DNA of 22,317 bases from Priapulus caudatus (Eukaryota > Priapulida > Priapulimorpha > Priapulimorphida > Priapulidae): NCBI RefSeq assembly GCF_000485595.1, contig NW_014577967.1, positions 36,963 to 59,279 of the forward strand, written 5' to 3'. The notes under the pieces were generated by a model. The model did no database searches. It had not been told where the DNA came from and worked only from the letters and a program-made list of their open reading frames with translations. Each line of letters opens with the position of its first letter. The stretch's first letter is position 1. The translations under genes were made by a program, and so were the position numbers. Below are positions 10,461-19,600 of the stretch, piece after piece.

Positions 10461-11164
10461 TGTGGTAATATTAGCGGCGCGGCCCTTATGCTTAGACGTT
10501 TTTGTAGCTGACCTTAGATCATATGGGGCGGAAAAGGATTTTGTGGAGTTCCATTGGGCTATAAAATTCCTAGGCCTATTAATATGCTGAAGAATTAAAG
10601 GGGTTAAAAAAATACTGGGAAATATTTCTAGAACAATGGAGGAGGGAGGGAAGCCCGACGATGGGGTTGGGTGAGGAGTGGGGATGTCCGCTCCACGGTA
10701 AGCAGATTTTTTATTTTAGGGGTTAGAGAGGGATGCAATCTGGGAGGTGGCTTTTTAACCGTTATAGCTTTAGAAGGGAGAAGTGTAATAAAGGTACCGG
10801 AATATGTTTAAACAAAATAAAAAAATAAAAAAAAGGAAAACGAATTTCTGAGACTCAGGAAAAAAGCGGAATCCGCGTTTCCGCGGAAAATGTTCTGATC
10901 ATCGCCTGTATATGTATAGACAGCGTCTTAGCTATGACCCTTGTGCGTCTTGAATTTATTGATTAGCTTAAGTTATTAGCGGTCATTCTGCGAGTCATAG
11001 GCTGAATGCCAAAATGAAAACGAAACGCTTCACGAATTTATTTTTAATGCTTCAATCACGACGTCGGAACCAATTCTGCTGTTTAGACGCATGTGACAGC
11101 TCAGGCCTACCAGCTAAGCAGAAACAGGTTAGCACTGTCAGGTTTGGAGTAGTTAGCCACTTTA
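10461..11164. other. Unassigned stretch
   Basis: I see no gene, RNA or clear repeat. By position it could be a badly corrupted continuation of the copy at 8553-10460, but I could not match it to 1245-2700 by eye. It contains homopolymer-rich runs (10816-10840) and TA-rich stretches. Confidence 0.4.
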
Positions 11165-11940
11165 GTATAGTACTAGTAGTAGTAGTAGTATAGTACTAGC
11201 GAGGATAAGGATAAATATAGGGGAGGGAGTTATGAACTATAATACGTGAAATTCCAACATTTGCTTGCCTAATGTTACAGATGAATATTAGTGCCAACTC
11301 GATCAAAAATTAATCTATATTAGCTTGGACATCACCTCTCAACCAAACTTTACTTTTTTAGTTTCCATCGGCTCTTTTTTTATGGAGATATAGCTTTTGA
11401 ACGTAGACGATGTAATAGGTTTGAGCTAGGCTTGTGGTTAGCTTTGCCTTCGCCGTTCCTAGACTGTTGTTGATGTCAGTGTGAGAATGGTCTCTTGTCT
11501 GTTCAGCTGTCGGAAGATCCCCTGTTGGGTGGCAGCGGGAGCAAGCGGGTGTGATGGGGGGTTTGAAAGTATGTGTAACCGAAACAGCCCCCGGGGGCAT
11601 CTTGGGAGACACGGGAGCAAAGATTCTCACCCTGCATAACACAGTTGGAAGGCGAGGGAAGAAGCCGTAAGGCAGCACCAGGCTGCGGTCAAAAGTATGG
11701 AACATGTGTGAGTTCAAAGCTATAGTCTCCAATAAAAGAAGAGTATGGAAACTAACGTAAGTTTGGAGTGGAGGGTGAATGTCCAACGCTAATTTAGATG
11801 TAATTTTATCGAGTTGCACGTAATTATCATGGTAAAATTAGGCAAGCAAATGTTGAATTTCCGTATTTTGGAGTGTCAGTACTCCTCCTATAGGTGGTCG
11901 TGGTTATCCGTGTGACTAGAGTAGTATTACTAAAGAAGTA
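11165..11940. repeat. Imperfect palindrome, centre near 11553
   Basis: The arms pair over about 385 bp with indels. AATTCCAACATTTGCTTGCC near 11250 pairs with GGCAAGCAAATGTTGAATTT near 11842. GCCAACTCGATC near 11293 pairs with ATCGAGTTGCACG near 11808. AGCTTGGACATCACC near 11322 pairs with GGTGAATGTCCAACGCT near 11775. AGTTTCCAT pairs with ATGGAAACT. GTGAGAATGGTCTC near 11480 pairs with GAGCAAAGATTCTCACC near 11615. A 153-codon minus-strand open frame across it has no recognisable domain. It is either a second foldback family or another read turn-back. Confidence 0.65.
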
Positions 11941-12210
11941 GTGATAGTATGGATTTACGGCTCACGCTACTATCTATTACTATACTACTAGTATCGGCCG
12001 TGCATGAGGGGTCTCTATGTCCCGGGGCCGGGGTAGCTGGTTGCGAACGGGTACCTGGACACCCCGTAGGTCCGGGTATACCGGATACGTACCTGGTACA
12101 GAGCATGTAAATCAAGCGGTGATGTTATATGCTCTGGCCTGGTACAATCTCATATGCCCAGACCCGGTACGCTCGCGCCTACTCCACTAAACGAGTCTAG
12201 GGAGTCGCGG
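11941..12210. mobile_element. Partial foldback element cut by the gap
   Basis: It matches one half of the 182-594/6672-7092 element: CTACTAGTA stretch, GGGTCTCTATGTCC, GGGTATACCGGATACGTACC, then GCCTACTCCACTAAACGAGT and GGGAGTCGC at the gap edge. About 35 bp (12098-12133) repeats the phrase around GAGCATGTAA/ATATGCTCTGGCC and has no partner in the other copies. The sequence stops at the N run. Confidence 0.6.
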
Positions 12211-12235
12211 NNNNNNNNNNNNNNNNNNNNNNNNN
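12211..12235. other. 25-N assembly gap
   Basis: Exactly 25 N. A fixed short run is usually a placeholder left when a gap was extended from both sides but not joined. The left side ends inside a foldback element and the right side starts inside a LINE 3' end, so the two edges are not continuous sequence. Confidence 0.98.
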
Positions 12236-12330
12236 CGTCCAACCTGCTAACTGCATCGCGGAACGTGATGTTAAAACCGGAGGATATGGTGGAGATGATG
12301 ATGATGAATGATGATGATGATGATGATCTC
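12236..12330 (+). mobile_element. LINE 3' end with (ATG)n tail, plus orientation
   Basis: Begins CGT CCA ACC TGC TAA (RPTC then stop), the same C-terminus as the minus-strand LINE at 16126-16419. A short 3' untranslated stretch (GCGGAACGTGATGTTAAA) and a GATGAT microsatellite (about 12293-12327) follow. Only the last codons are present because the gap removes the rest. It mirrors 16066-16140 with extra indels. Confidence 0.7.
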
Positions 12331-12465
12331 ACTGCACCACATCAATGAGATACGAGATATGTTCATTGCTGGCGTGACAATGATAGACAACTAAGTTATA
12401 TACTCATTGCCTCTTAATTGATAGCCGATACATAGTTTATATTTCACATTCATGTGATGGTGGAG
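12331..12465 (+). repeat. Degenerate satellite-like transition
   Basis: Between the LINE tail and the regular array are diverged units (TGAGATACGAGATATGTTCA, GACAACTAAGTTATATACTC, GGTGGAGAGATACAAG). It is a noisy mirror of 15946-16060. The presence of the same irregular units on both sides shows that the second array is an inverted duplication too. Confidence 0.6.
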
Positions 12466-15400
12466 AGATACAAGTTATATCCCATGTTGTAACGACTAAC
12501 ATACAAAGCTTATTATCCTTATTGCTTGTACGACATAACATACAAGTTATATCCCACGCTTTGTAATGGACTGAGATACAAGTTATATTCCCACGCCTTG
12601 TAATGACTGTAATACAAGTTATATTCCACGGCTTGTCACAACTGAGATTAACAAAGTTATATTCCCGCTTAACGACTGAATACAAGTTATATATCCACGC
12701 TTTTGTTTAACAACTGAAGATACAAGTTATATTCCACGCTTGTAATGGACTGAGATACAAGTTATAATTCACGCTTGTAACAAACTGGAAGATACAAGTT
12801 TTATTATTCCATGCTTGTAATACTGGAGATAACAAGTTATATTCCACGCTCTGTAATTGACTGATGCATCCAAGTTATATCCCACGGCTGTGTAAACGAG
12901 CCTTGAGATACAAGCTTATATTCCACGCTTGTAATGACTGAGATACAAGTTATATCCCATGCTTGCTAATGACTGGAGAATCAAGTTTATATTCCATCGC
13001 TTTGTAACAACTGAGATACAAGTTATATCTCATGCTTGTTAATGACTGAGATCAAGTTATCTCCCTATGCTTGCTAATGACTGAGCATACAGGTTATATT
13101 CCACGCTTTGTAGCCGACCTGAGATCAAGTTATCTCCCACGCTTGTAACCGACTGAGATACAAGTGTATATCTCATGCCTTGTAATGGACTGAATACAAG
13201 TTATATTTCACGCTCTGTAACAACTGAGAATACAAGTTATATCTTTCATGCTTGTAATGACTGGAGATCCAAGTTATCTCCCATGCTTGTAATGACTGAG
13301 ATACAAGTTATATTTGCATGCTCTGTAATGACTGAGATCAAGTTATCTCCCATGCTTCTGTAATGCACTGAGATACAGGTTATATTCCACGCTTTGAGCG
13401 ACTGAGATACAAGTTATATTCGCACCTTGTAACGACTGAGATTAAGTACAAGGTTTATATTCCCGTTGTAACAACTGAGATACAAGTTATATCTCATGCT
13501 TTGTAATGACTGAGATCCAAGTTATCTCCCCGCTTGTACACGACTTGCAGATACAAGTTATTATCTCATGCCTGTAATGACTGAGAATCCATAGTTATCT
13601 CCCCGCTTGTAGACTGAGCCGCTAGATACAAGTTATTATCCACGCTGTAATGACTGAGATACAAGTTATATTCCAGCTGTAACGACTGAGATACAAGTTA
13701 TATTCCACGCTTGTAATGACTGAGATACAAGTTATATCCCACGCTTGTAACGACTGAGATACAAGGTTATATCCCACGCTTTGTGAACGATAAGATCACA
13801 GTTATATTCCACACTCTGTAACAATAGATGACAATTAATATCCCATGACTTTGTAACGACTTAAGATTACAAGTTATCTCCCACGCTTGTAATGACTGAG
13901 CATACAAGTTATATCCCACGCTTGTAACGACTAATGATACAAGTTATTCTCCCACGCTTGTAACTGACTGAGATACAAGTTATCTCCATGCTCTGTAAGA
14001 CTAGATACAAGTTATATCCCACGCTTGTAACAACTGAGATACAATTATCTCCACGCTTGTGTAAAACTTGAGATACAAGTTATCTCCCACGCTTGTAATG
14101 ACTGAGATACAAAGTATCTCATGCTTGTAACGACTGAGATACAAGTTATCTCCCACGCTTGCTAACAACTGAGAGATACAAGTTATATCCCACGCCTTGT
14201 AACGACTGCAGATACAAGTTATCTCCCACGCTTGTTAGCGACTGAGATACAAGTTATATTCCATGCTTGTAATGTACTGAGATACAAGTTATAATTCCAC
14301 GCTTTGTAATGACTGAGATACAAGTATATCCCCATGCTTGTAATGACTGAATACAAGTTATATTCCACGCTTGTAATGACTGAGATACAAAGTTATCTCC
14401 CATGCTTGTAACGACTGAGATACAAGTTATATCCACGCTTGTAACGGACTGAGATACAAGTTATATCCCACGCTTGTAATGACTGAGATTCAAGTTATAT
14501 CCCACTGCTTGTAACGACTGAGACCAAGTTATCTCCCACGCTGTAGCGACTGAGATACAAGGTTATATTCCCACGCTTGTTAACGACTGCAGATACAAGT
14601 TATATCCCACGCTGTAATGACTGAGATAACAAGTTATCATCATGCTTGGTAACGACTGAAAGATACAAGTTATCTCCCACGCTTGTAACAACTGAGATAC
14701 AAGTTATATCCCACGCTTGTAACGACTGAGATACAAGTTATCTCATGCTTGTAATGACTGAGATACAAGTTAATATCCCACGCTCTGTAACGACTGAGAT
14801 ACAAGTTATATCTCCACGTTGAAACGACTAACATACAAGTTATATCCCACGCTTGGTAACGACTGAGATACAAGTTATATTCCACGCTTTGAAACGACTA
14901 ACATTACAAGTTATATTTCCACGCTTGTAATGACTGAGATCCAAGTTATATTCCACGCTTGTAACGACTGAGATACAAGTTATCTCCCACGCTTGTAACG
15001 ACTGAGATACAAGTTATATCCCATGCTTGTAACAACTGAGACAAGTTATATCCCACGCTTGTAACGACTGAGATACAAGTTATATCCCACGCTTGTAATG
15101 ACTGAGATACAAGTTATATTTCCTATGCTTGTAACGACTGAGATCAAGTTATCTCCACGCTTGTAATGACTGAGATACAAGTGTATCTCATGCTTGTACG
15201 ACTAACATACAAGTTATATCCCACGCTTGTAAGACTGAGATACAAGTTATATTCCACGCTTGAAACGACTAACATACAAGTTATATTCCACGCTTTGTAA
15301 CGACTGAGATACAAGTTATCTCCCACGCTTGTAATGACTGAGATCCAAGTTATATTCCACGCTTGAAACGACTGAGATACAAGTTATATTCCACGCTTGA

Positions 15401-15597
15401 AACGACGAGATACATTATATCCCACGCTTGTGATGACTGAGATACAAAGTTATCTCCCATGCTTGTAATGACTGAGATACAAGTTATCTCCCATGCTTGT
15501 AATGACTTGAGATCCAAGTTATATTCCACGCTTGTAATGACTGAGATACAAGTTATATTCCCGCTGTAACGATCTGAGATACCAAGTTGATCTCCCT
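12466..15597 (-). repeat. 34-bp satellite, second locus, inverted block (about 90 units)
   Basis: The same monomer and orientation as 3031-4498. From 12466 to about 13800 nearly every unit carries single-base insertions or losses. From about 14000 to 15590 units are mostly clean 34-mers. A change in error density along one array without a change of monomer type points to uneven polishing rather than biology. Short open frames across it are repeats of the monomer (for example NLYLS and ITCIS motifs) and not genes. Confidence 0.9.
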
Positions 15598-15945
15598 ACT
15601 CTCAGTCATTACAAGCATGGAATATAACTTGTATCTCAGTTGTTACAAGCGTGGAATATAACTTGTATCTCAGTCATTACAAGCGTGGAATATAACTTGT
15701 ATCTCAGTTGTTACAAGCGTGGGATATAACTTGTATCTCAGTCGTTACAAGCGTGGAATATAACTTGTATCTCAGTTGTGACAAGCGTGGAATATAACTT
15801 GTATCTCAGTCATTACAAGCGTGGAATATAACTTGTATCTCAGTCATTACAAGCGTGGGATATAACTTGTATGTTAGTCGTTACAAGCATAGGATATAAC
15901 TTGTATGTTAGTCGTTACAAGCATGGGATATAACTTGTATCTCTC
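15598..15945 (+). repeat. 34-bp satellite, second locus, forward block (about 10 units)
   Basis: Orientation flips at about 15590-15600 (CTCCCTACTCTCAGTCATTA). The units are clean and in the same orientation as the block at 2711-3030. The last three units, before the degenerate edge, carry the CTTGTATGTTAGTCG variant. Confidence 0.9.
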
Positions 15946-16060
15946 CACCATCACAAATGTGAAATATAACTTGTATCGCTATCATTAAGAGCATGAGGTA
16001 TAACTTGTGTCTTCATTGTCACGAGCATGACATATCTCGTATCTTCATTGATGTGTGCGT
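15946..16060 (+). repeat. Degenerate satellite edge next to the LINE tail
   Basis: Three or four diverged units (GAAATATAACTTGTATCGCT, GGTATAACTTGTGTCTTCAT, GACATATCTCGTATCTTCAT), each further from consensus towards the LINE. Decay towards the edge is typical of satellite borders. Confidence 0.6.
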
Positions 16061-16063
16061 GAG

Positions 16064-16065
<2 letters not shown>

Positions 16066-16098
<33 letters not shown>

Positions 16099-16099
16099 A
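16066..16099 (-). repeat. (ATG)n microsatellite tail of the LINE
   Basis: About eleven ATG units on the minus strand (TCATCA on the plus), 27 nt after the LINE stop codon. Short tandem-repeat tails in place of poly(A) are known for RTE- and CR1-like LINEs. The satellite edge follows directly. Confidence 0.75.
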
Positions 16100-16125
16100 T
16101 CCGTTTAACATCCACGTTCCGCATG

Positions 16126-16419
16126 CTAGCAGGTTGGACGTTGCGTGGTGGTTCTTAGAACATTCTTCCACTTAACCCTGTCTAGGGTGTCCTCATCTGT
16201 GAGGTTCCACACTCTCAGATCCTCCTTAACAAGCTCTTTCCACGACTTTCTGGGTCTTCCTTTTCTTTGACATCCATCGACATGGAGGCTGGTGCCTGTG
16301 TTTATCCATGAGCCGCTCCGCTGTACCTGGCCGTACCATCGCAGACGCCTACGTCTACGGGTGGATTCCAGATCTTCAATCTTAAGCCTCTCACGCAGGA
16401 TACCGGAGCTGACTGATGT
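16126..16419 (-). mobile_element. 5'-truncated non-LTR retrotransposon, C-terminus of the reverse-transcriptase ORF
   Basis: The minus-strand frame ends at a TAG at 16126-16128. Its last ~97 residues show the usual tail of LINE polymerase proteins: ILRERLKIEDLES, RRRRLRWYGQVQRS, GRPRKSWKELVKEDLRVWNL, and DRVKWKNVLRT before the stop. The matching region starts near 16419. Codons further upstream in the open frame are the antisense of the exon at 16449 and do not belong to the element. So only the last 300 bp of coding sequence, a short 3'UTR and the ATG tail remain. RTE- or CR1-like is likely; the clade cannot be fixed from this part. It lies antisense in the intron, about 30 bp from the next acceptor. 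Confidence 0.85.
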
Positions 16420-16448
16420 ATAACTCGATAACTCGTTTCTTTCTGCAG

Positions 16449-16646
16449 CACGTTTCGCTCGGCATGCCACGGAGGCCGCGCGCTCCGTACAGGCGTCTGC
16501 TGGAGCAGCGGCGGGGGCCGGACTTTGCTGCCGCACCGTTGCGCACTGTCATCCAGCCATCATCGTCGTCGCCGTCGTCGTCGTCTCTACGAAAGTCTCC
16601 TGTCCGATCGCCGCCCGCAGTGGTGGCGCCACCGCTCATGCAGCAG
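16449..16646 (+). CDS. Exon, basic Ser/Pro-rich linker
   Basis: The acceptor is CGTTTCTTTCTGCAG and the donor CAGCAG/GTGAGC. 66 codons in phase 0: HVSLGMPRRPRAPYRRLLEQ, then a run of Ser (QPSSSSPSSSSLRK) encoded by TCG/TCA codons, ending APPLMQQ. No fold is recognisable and it is probably disordered. It is the first exon right of the satellite, so its upstream partner is uncertain; the phase-0 exon at 2385-2448 is compatible. Confidence 0.6.
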
Positions 16647-19600
16647 GTGAGCGTTCCGCTGTCACGCGGCTCGAATTTCGCTAACGGTGATTGCCGTCGT
16701 TTCCCTCCCTACTTGTCCTTCTTTACTCACTGACTACTTGTCGTTTCCCTCTCTACTTGTCCTTCTTTACTCACTGACTACTTGTCGTTTTCCTTACTTG
16801 CGGTTCCCCCCCCCCCCGAAAATCGAATGATATTCAGCGTGTTATTCAACTGGGTATTGTTTGTGTTTATTACTATTGCAAGCCCGAGTGTTGCTATTGT
16901 CATATGGAGCTACGTTCGTGTAAACGCTGTGCTTACAATGTTCACGTCAGTAAAGCCGTCGCGGCTGTGATTTTTTTTTGTCTTTGAGTCTTTTCTGTGA
17001 ATTCCGCGTTGTATGCAGGTCCCTCTCTGTTTCACTTGTAAGTCGTCATTGAAAAGTGGGAATAAAAACCCTCTGATGAAAAAGCGCGTCACGCAGACCA
17101 TTTCCGGATTGCCGTGGGGGCCTTGCGTTTCTAATACAGACCGTGGTGCATGGGTATTGAGATTATATTTGAGATTCCGGCTTCAATACGTGACACATCG
17201 TTGCACACGGGGCAACAAGTCTCCCCCCGCGCGAGTTTTTCTCCCGCGCGCGTTCCTCCCCCGCGCGCGTTCCTCCCCCGCGCGCATTCCTCCCCCGCGC
17301 ACGTTCTTCCCCCGCGCAAGTTCTTCCCCCGCGCGATACGTCCTAACCCCCGCAGTCCGGCCTACATTCACGTCGCTCAACGATTCTCCGTCCGTGCCCG
17401 CAGGTCGTGACCTTCAATCCGAACATCAACGTCGCGATGGACTTCACGTCGAGGCTCGAGCGATCAGTGCGCTTCACGGCCAAGCGCAAGGACCCACTGG
17501 ACGACATCAAGTTTGACAACGTGCTGATGGTGCGCGAGAACACAAGAACATTCGCGTCCGCGTGGACATTTGACAATCTTGCATGGTTTAGCGTGCCAAT
17601 CTCTTATCTAAGTCTCACCTTAGTCCATCGCTAGCTGTCTACCTTAGCGAGACATAATAATAATCTAGTTGAATATACATGGGGCAGTGCAGTGACTGTG
17701 CGCCATTGTAAAGCCAACTTGAATCTTAATTTAACATGGGATTTTAACGTGCCTAGGTTTGTGTCCCTACAAGAGGGCACCCGTATTTGAGGCCGTATTC
17801 TGTAGAGTAACCCTTATCTACTGTAGGCGTGGCGTATTCTCCTTGATGTCTCTCCCCTGTGCGCGCGCGCGCGATAACTCGTGTGTCCGTCTGTGTTCGC
17901 CTCTGATATTTGTTTGCGTGTCGTTTTCAGATTGTTTTTGTTGACCTGGACAACTGGCCGAAATTCTTCCACACGTTGGACCGTCCTCTGCCGTCGACGT
18001 GCTTCGTGTACGGGTTTTTCGGCGGCGGCCAGATCTGGAGAGAGCCGAAACAGTGAGTGAGTTCAGGGGTAGAAATTAACTTTTTAAACGGGATTCCAAC
18101 GGAAAAAGAGCCTTTGAAAAAGAAAAAGAAAAAGAAAAAGAATCTTTCTACCCTCAAAAAGAGGGAGTCTGCGGCAAAATGAGGGAGTCCGCAGTCTGAG
18201 GTTTAAATTTAAAAGATATTAACAATAACGCATGTGCTTATTTTTAAGATTCATGCAGTTGCAGGTCTGCCAAATTTTCTTTGGGCATTACCTGAAAAAA
18301 TATGGTAATTCTGCGAGGCCCTGCTCTGAACGAACTAGTTAGTATGGCAGAATTTTCAGGGAGTCACACGGACTCCTGCATATGTCAAATCAGGGAGTCC
18401 GACAGTAAATCCGAGAGTATTTGACTCCGGACTCCCGTTAATTTCGCACCCTGTGAGTTCGCGGAGACGACAGATCGAGCAGATTGTGCAGATCGTGCGT
18501 GAGCAGATCACCAGGGATTTCTTTCTCCTTGGCTTATCTTAGTTAGTATCCCAGTTTATAAAATACTAGTTACGAATAAGTGTCGTTTGTTGTGGAAGGC
18601 GTAGTGATGTGAAAGAGTGCTTCTAGATGCTCTGTAAGGTCTGTGAAAGTTATGAAAATGTCAGACTATGGGTATGATCCCTGTACATTCACACTTAAGT
18701 ACCTCTTGTACTTTCTCTTCTCATTCTCGTTCATTCACGTTCATTACATAGCTGTTACTAACTGTCGCTAGTTATGGGTCAATAACTAACGTACTATGGG
18801 CACGTGTGAAGGTCACGCCAGGGGTATATGTCCCTGCGACGTGTCCTAGTTTATAGAATACTTGGTTACGAACGAGTGCTTTTTTTTAGCAGAAGGCGTA
18901 GGGACGGCAGTTATGATGGACACTGAAGAAGGGAGCTTCTCGTTGTTCTGTAAGAAGGAAGCAATGCTGATGAATGAGATTTTGTGAATCTGTCGAACCT
19001 TGACCTATCTTCTCATTGACCCATCCGCTTCAGTGAACCGTCACCTTTTATTGAGATGTTCTCGTTGTTTCAGCGTTCCGATGTTCGAGGTTCACAAGGA
19101 CAGCGGAATGTTCCTGCTACACGAGAAATGTAGCAACAGGAAGGACGCGGCGGACTTCGCTATCTGCACGTCGGTGAGTAGCGCGTGGCGCCACCTGGCT
19201 GCGCACAACCAGGACATGCAGCGCCATCTAACTTGCCAATAGATCAACTTTCGTGTATTTCGCTGCATGTTCAGCACGGAATTTATTCTCGGTCTTCTAA
19301 AAGAATTTTGGTCTGGGTAATATTTTCAATTCCGGAAAGGGCCGTTGCCAGAAGCATAGTAACTCTACATACATCATAAGAACTACAGCAACACTACTAC
19401 TACTACTAAGTAACTACTGGAACGTATCCAGCAAAAACTATCAACGCCACAACTGAAATATTCCCCTCTTAATTCTAGTCCGGTGTAAATACCCCCGTTG
19501 CAGTCGCCTCCCGCAGAGCATCTGAGCTAACGAGTTAACGAGCTACCCAGTTAACGAGCTAACGCGTCAACGATCTAACGAGTTAACGAGCTAACGTGTT

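Larger units (their letters stand above)
16647..17403 (+). other. Intron with three simple repeats
   Basis: Phase-0 intron. It contains a 44-bp tandem duplication, a run of 12 C (16806-16817) and a 17-bp CGCG-rich minisatellite, listed separately where useful. Open frames of 60-170 codons over the minisatellite come from its lack of stops and show no domain. Confidence 0.5.
18053..19073 (+). other. Intron carrying a MITE and a diverged direct repeat
   Basis: Phase-2 intron of about 1.0 kb. It holds the hAT-like element at 18065-18452. A diverged direct repeat (18551-18639 and 18845-18953) follows, sharing CAGTTTATAAAATACTAGTT / TAGTTTATAGAATACTTGGT and GAAGGCGTAG. The acceptor is TTCTCGTTGTTTCAG. 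Confidence 0.55.

Noticed and set aside
11358-11819. 153-codon minus-strand gene
   Set aside because: It lies across a palindrome in a noisy block, shows no domain or splice context, and has odd composition. Chance open frame.
14254-15326. Several 60-71 codon minus-strand frames with NLYLS/ITCIS repeats
   Set aside because: They are translations of the 34-bp satellite monomer.
16126-16536. Complete 136-residue minus-strand gene
   Set aside because: Only the last ~97 residues are LINE-like. The first ~30 are the antisense of a coding exon, so the ATG is not a real start.
17013-17516. 167-codon open frame over the CG-rich minisatellite
   Set aside because: It runs through an intron repeat and continues into the exon at 17404 in a frame different from the one that fits the neighbours.
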